Source: Bruticola sp004554425 (GTDB lineage: Bacteria > Vulcanimicrobiota > Xenobia > Xenobiales > Xenobiaceae). From it: a DNA stretch of 8,304 bases. Below the pieces are notes generated by a model, which saw nothing but the letters and a program-made list of their open reading frames with translations, searched no databases and was not told the DNA's origin. Positions within the stretch are counted from its first letter, which is position 1. Every line of letters starts with the position of its first letter. A program made the position numbers and the translations under genes. Shown here in pieces: positions 6,000-8,304 of this stretch. The DNA is taken from assembly GCA_958366945.1 (NCBI GenBank), contig CATXCY010000061.1:1-8304 (forward strand), written 5' to 3'.

Positions 6000-8282
6000 T
6001 TAAATTTCCAATATGGAGTCGACGCGATCTTTAATATTTTGCAGCCAAGCCAAGTTGCGCTCAGTCTCTTTAATGCGCTCTTCGACTTTGTCTTTTTCAA
6101 TCGCATAGCTCCTAAATTCAGCCAACTTATCGCGAAGTATATTGTCGAGGCGCTTAAATTCAGTCTTGTATAGCCCAGCGATTTTTTTAGACTCTGCGGC
6201 AGCATAATCACGGGCAGAGCGACCATTGTTATAAATGCCCTCTTCAATAGGAGCAAAATAAGCTTGAGCTAATTCACCAGATCTAACATAGTATTCATCA
6301 CCGTATACAGGAACTTCCACAAACTCGCGGCCCCAGCTAAAAGGATTCCACCACTTAACCTGATTCTCTACTCTGTATCCCGTTTGAACTCGTCTGGAAC
6401 GTTCTATACTGGAAATAGAGAAAGAGCTAGCATCGGGGATATAGCCACCCATCATACTCAAAGGGGCAATATTAATCTCAAGGTTGCCTACGCCTATCTC
6501 ACTGACCAAGGAAGCTAGTTTATTCTTGTAAGCCTTTATAAGAGAGTTTCCAGTGTTGATAAGACTAGCCTGAATAAGTTCTTCAAGTTCCACTCTCAAA
6601 TCAGATTCTAAATTGGAGGCGAAACGTTGCATTTGTCGCACTTTGTCTCTAGCGTTTTCGCTACGATACTCTCGCCCGCTCCAATCACTAATTTCTTCTC
6701 TAATTTTTGCTTGATATTTTTCAATAACACGATTAACAATTTGTGAAGCTTCATTATTGACATTTGTAACAGCTTCATTTACAGAACTTTCAAATGCTTG
6801 TGCGCCTTGAAGTTTATCAATTTTGTTATTGATAGCATCAATTTGGGCAGCAATTTGAGCGCATTCTTGCTGATTTTGTAAAAGCTGATTTTTAGTATTG
6901 GCTTCAACATTAAGAGAATCGATACGGCCAATAAAGGTGTCGACTACATTTTTAATTTTGGCCGTTTTGGCATACTTATCGACATATTGACGAATAGCCG
7001 CTTCTACAGAAATAATGCCAGTATGAATTAAAGCTTCCTGGTTTTTATTGCCTGCAGTTTTAGCTTCAAATAAATCAGTTTCGATCTTCTTTTTCAAACT
7101 GGCAGGAAGTACAGCATATTGCTCAAGATGAAGGTTGTCATTGCGGTTGAATTTGCGAACCTTCATTTCAGTTTCATCTATAGTGTCTTCGTCTAACTTG
7201 GTACCATTTTCTAAAAGACGAATATTTAAAGCTGGCAAAGCGGCTGCCGGGAATAAATTGGGATTTTCAATACCGTGGCTTTTTAAGTAATCGCGCACTC
7301 TATCTAAAGTGGCAACCATAGCTCCATCTTCGCCTCGGCGGTCATCCAATTTGTTTACTACAAAAATAAAACGATCTTTGCTTTGCTTGCCGCCGACTTG
7401 CATACTTTCGGCTACACGTTGCAACAGCGCATTATCATCATCGGAACCAAAAGTAGCTTCCATAATATAGAGCACGAGAGCCTTAGAAGATTGGCCCAGG
7501 AACTTACTTTGTACCGCTTTATGTTCAGGATCGCGAGAATTATTCGGTCCTGGCGTATCTACTAAAACTAAGGAAATTTCATCAGAAGAAACAAAGGGAA
7601 TATTGCCATTAGCTTCAATAGTCGATACTCTAGAGTCGCTATTGAGCCTTTCCATATCTTCATAGGTAAGATCGTTGCAAGTTTGCAACAAAGTGCCATC
7701 TTTAGTATAGACTTTAGCTCGCCACTTCTTGCTACCATCAACATCTTTAAGCTTAGTAATAATAGCTGTACAAGCTTCTTGCTTAGAGGGCATAAGTTTG
7801 CGTTCAAGTAAAGAATTTATCAAAGTAGACTTACCCGCGCTCATAGTAGCTACTACACAAATGGGGAAATCGCTACTTTTGGCATTTTCAAAAGCGTTTG
7901 TAAGCGCAGGGTCGCGAAGTTCTTCAAAAGGGCCAGCCTGAATATCTTGGAAAACTTGCTCGACTAGCTTTTGTTTTTCAGCCACTTCTTTAGCCGGAAG
8001 AAATTCCATAGCCGCGCTTAAAAATTTGTTAGTTTCTTTAGCTTGCTCAAAAACTTCGCTTAAATCTTCATAGTCAGAAACTGTACCATGAAAAGTTATC
8101 TGGAAATTACTATCATTAAATTCATCAACTAAAGCTTGAGGCAGCTTTTCTACCCACTCTTGTAAACGCGAATCAGGCTTAATAGACTCAGCGATCTTAC
8201 TATTTCCAGCCAACTGCTTCCCGTCAACAGTGAACTTTGTTTTCAAAGTATAAGGATTGTACTCGATAAAGACCTTTTTCAT
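6000..8282 (-). CDS. Dynamin-like GTPase
   Basis: A 760-residue large GTPase of the bacterial dynamin type, expected to bind and remodel membrane by GTP-driven oligomerisation. The P-loop ATMSAGKS is at residues 145-152. The probable switch-I Thr is in EACTAIITKL (169-178), DTPGPNN is at 242-248, and NKLDDRRGED is at 310-319. The long helical part (about 395-600 and 690-760) fits the stalk. A Trp/Phe-rich loop, KWWNPFSWG (643-651), followed by EVPVYGDEYYV, occupies the place of a membrane-contacting tip. Ahead of the GTPase is a domain of about 130 residues beginning MKKVFIEYNPYTLKTKFTVD, shared with the second GTPase at 351-1, whose role I do not know. No signal peptide or true transmembrane helix is present. 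The ATG is preceded by a moderate AAAGGGA site. It is the first complete gene of the cluster, and 14 bases separate it from the next start. Tandem dynamin pairs such as LeoA-type and Campylobacter DLP1/DLP2 are precedents for two partners. Confidence 0.92.
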   Translation of the reverse strand: MKKVFIEYNPYTLKTKFTVDGKQLAGNSKIAESIKPDSRLQEWVEKLPQALVDEFNDSNFQITFHGTVSDYEDLSEVFEQAKETNKFLSAAMEFLPAKEVAEKQKLVEQVFQDIQAGPFEELRDPALTNAFENAKSSDFPICVVATMSAGKSTLINSLLERKLMPSKQEACTAIITKLKDVDGSKKWRAKVYTKDGTLLQTCNDLTYEDMERLNSDSRVSTIEANGNIPFVSSDEISLVLVDTPGPNNSRDPEHKAVQSKFLGQSSKALVLYIMEATFGSDDDNALLQRVAESMQVGGKQSKDRFIFVVNKLDDRRGEDGAMVATLDRVRDYLKSHGIENPNLFPAAALPALNIRLLENGTKLDEDTIDETEMKVRKFNRNDNLHLEQYAVLPASLKKKIETDLFEAKTAGNKNQEALIHTGIISVEAAIRQYVDKYAKTAKIKNVVDTFIGRIDSLNVEANTKNQLLQNQQECAQIAAQIDAINNKIDKLQGAQAFESSVNEAVTNVNNEASQIVNRVIEKYQAKIREEISDWSGREYRSENARDKVRQMQRFASNLESDLRVELEELIQASLINTGNSLIKAYKNKLASLVSEIGVGNLEINIAPLSMMGGYIPDASSFSISSIERSRRVQTGYRVENQVKWWNPFSWGREFVEVPVYGDEYYVRSGELAQAYFAPIEEGIYNNGRSARDYAAAESKKIAGLYKTEFKRLDNILRDKLAEFRSYAIEKDKVEERIKETERNLAWLQNIKDRVDSILEI

Positions 8283-8288
8283 AGCGCT

Positions 8289-8295
8289 TCCCTTT
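8289..8295 (-). promoter_or_regulatory. Ribosome binding site of the first GTPase gene
   Basis: AAAGGGA on the minus strand, six bases before the ATG at 8282-8280. Only 22 bases lie between the ATG and the window edge, so neither a promoter nor an upstream gene can be judged. An AAGTAA just before this site resembles the gene ends elsewhere in the cluster, so the operon may begin further upstream. Confidence 0.5.
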
Positions 8296-8304
8296 GGTTA
8301 CTTG

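Noticed and set aside
5990..6256. 88-residue alternate minus-strand frame inside the GTPase 3' end
   Set aside because: It overlaps the GTPase in another frame and has no family features. Its end near the next gene looks accidental.

Overview
The window is a compact, single-direction gene cluster. Every supported gene is read from the minus strand, so transcription runs from position 8304 down to 1. Base composition is AT-leaning (about 40% GC by eye), the Shine-Dalgarno sites are of AAGGAG type, and all six complete reading frames end in TAA. The nuclease and immunity families are ones best known from Bacillota, so I suggest an anaerobic low-GC Bacillota or relative. I cannot name a genus.

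Layout in transcription order: (1) a 760-residue dynamin-like GTPase (8282-6000). (2) A small conserved-domain gene broken by one in-frame TGA (5985-5548). (3) An intact 178-residue paralog of that small gene with a different, glycine-zipper hydrophobic C-terminus (5533-4997). (4) A 1135-residue HerA/TraC-type pumping ATPase with a Ser/Thr-rich, Gly-rich hydrophobic insert (4994-1587). (5) A 300-residue nuclease toxin of the DNA/RNA non-specific endonuclease NS_2 type (1587-685). (6) A 92-residue probable immunity protein (670-392). (7) The first 117 residues of a second dynamin-like GTPase (351-1), running off the window. Complete genes are separated by 14 bases or fewer, or overlap by one base; 40 bases precede the second GTPase. 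I see no internal promoter or terminator, so the set reads as one operon. There is no stretch over 300 bases without a gene, and no tRNA, rRNA, CRISPR array or insertion sequence was seen.

The combination is the interesting part. Four of the complete proteins carry a plausible membrane-contact element: a Trp/Phe-rich loop in the GTPase, an amphipathic tail in the broken small protein, a glycine zipper in its paralog and a Gly-rich hydrophobic hairpin in the ATPase. They sit directly upstream of a nuclease toxin that has no recognisable signal peptide or known secretion domain, and its immunity gene. My inference is a membrane-remodelling and ATPase platform that either exports the nuclease (interbacterial competition) or uses it in abortive defence. 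The families are recognisable. The function of the assembly is not something I can tie to a named system.
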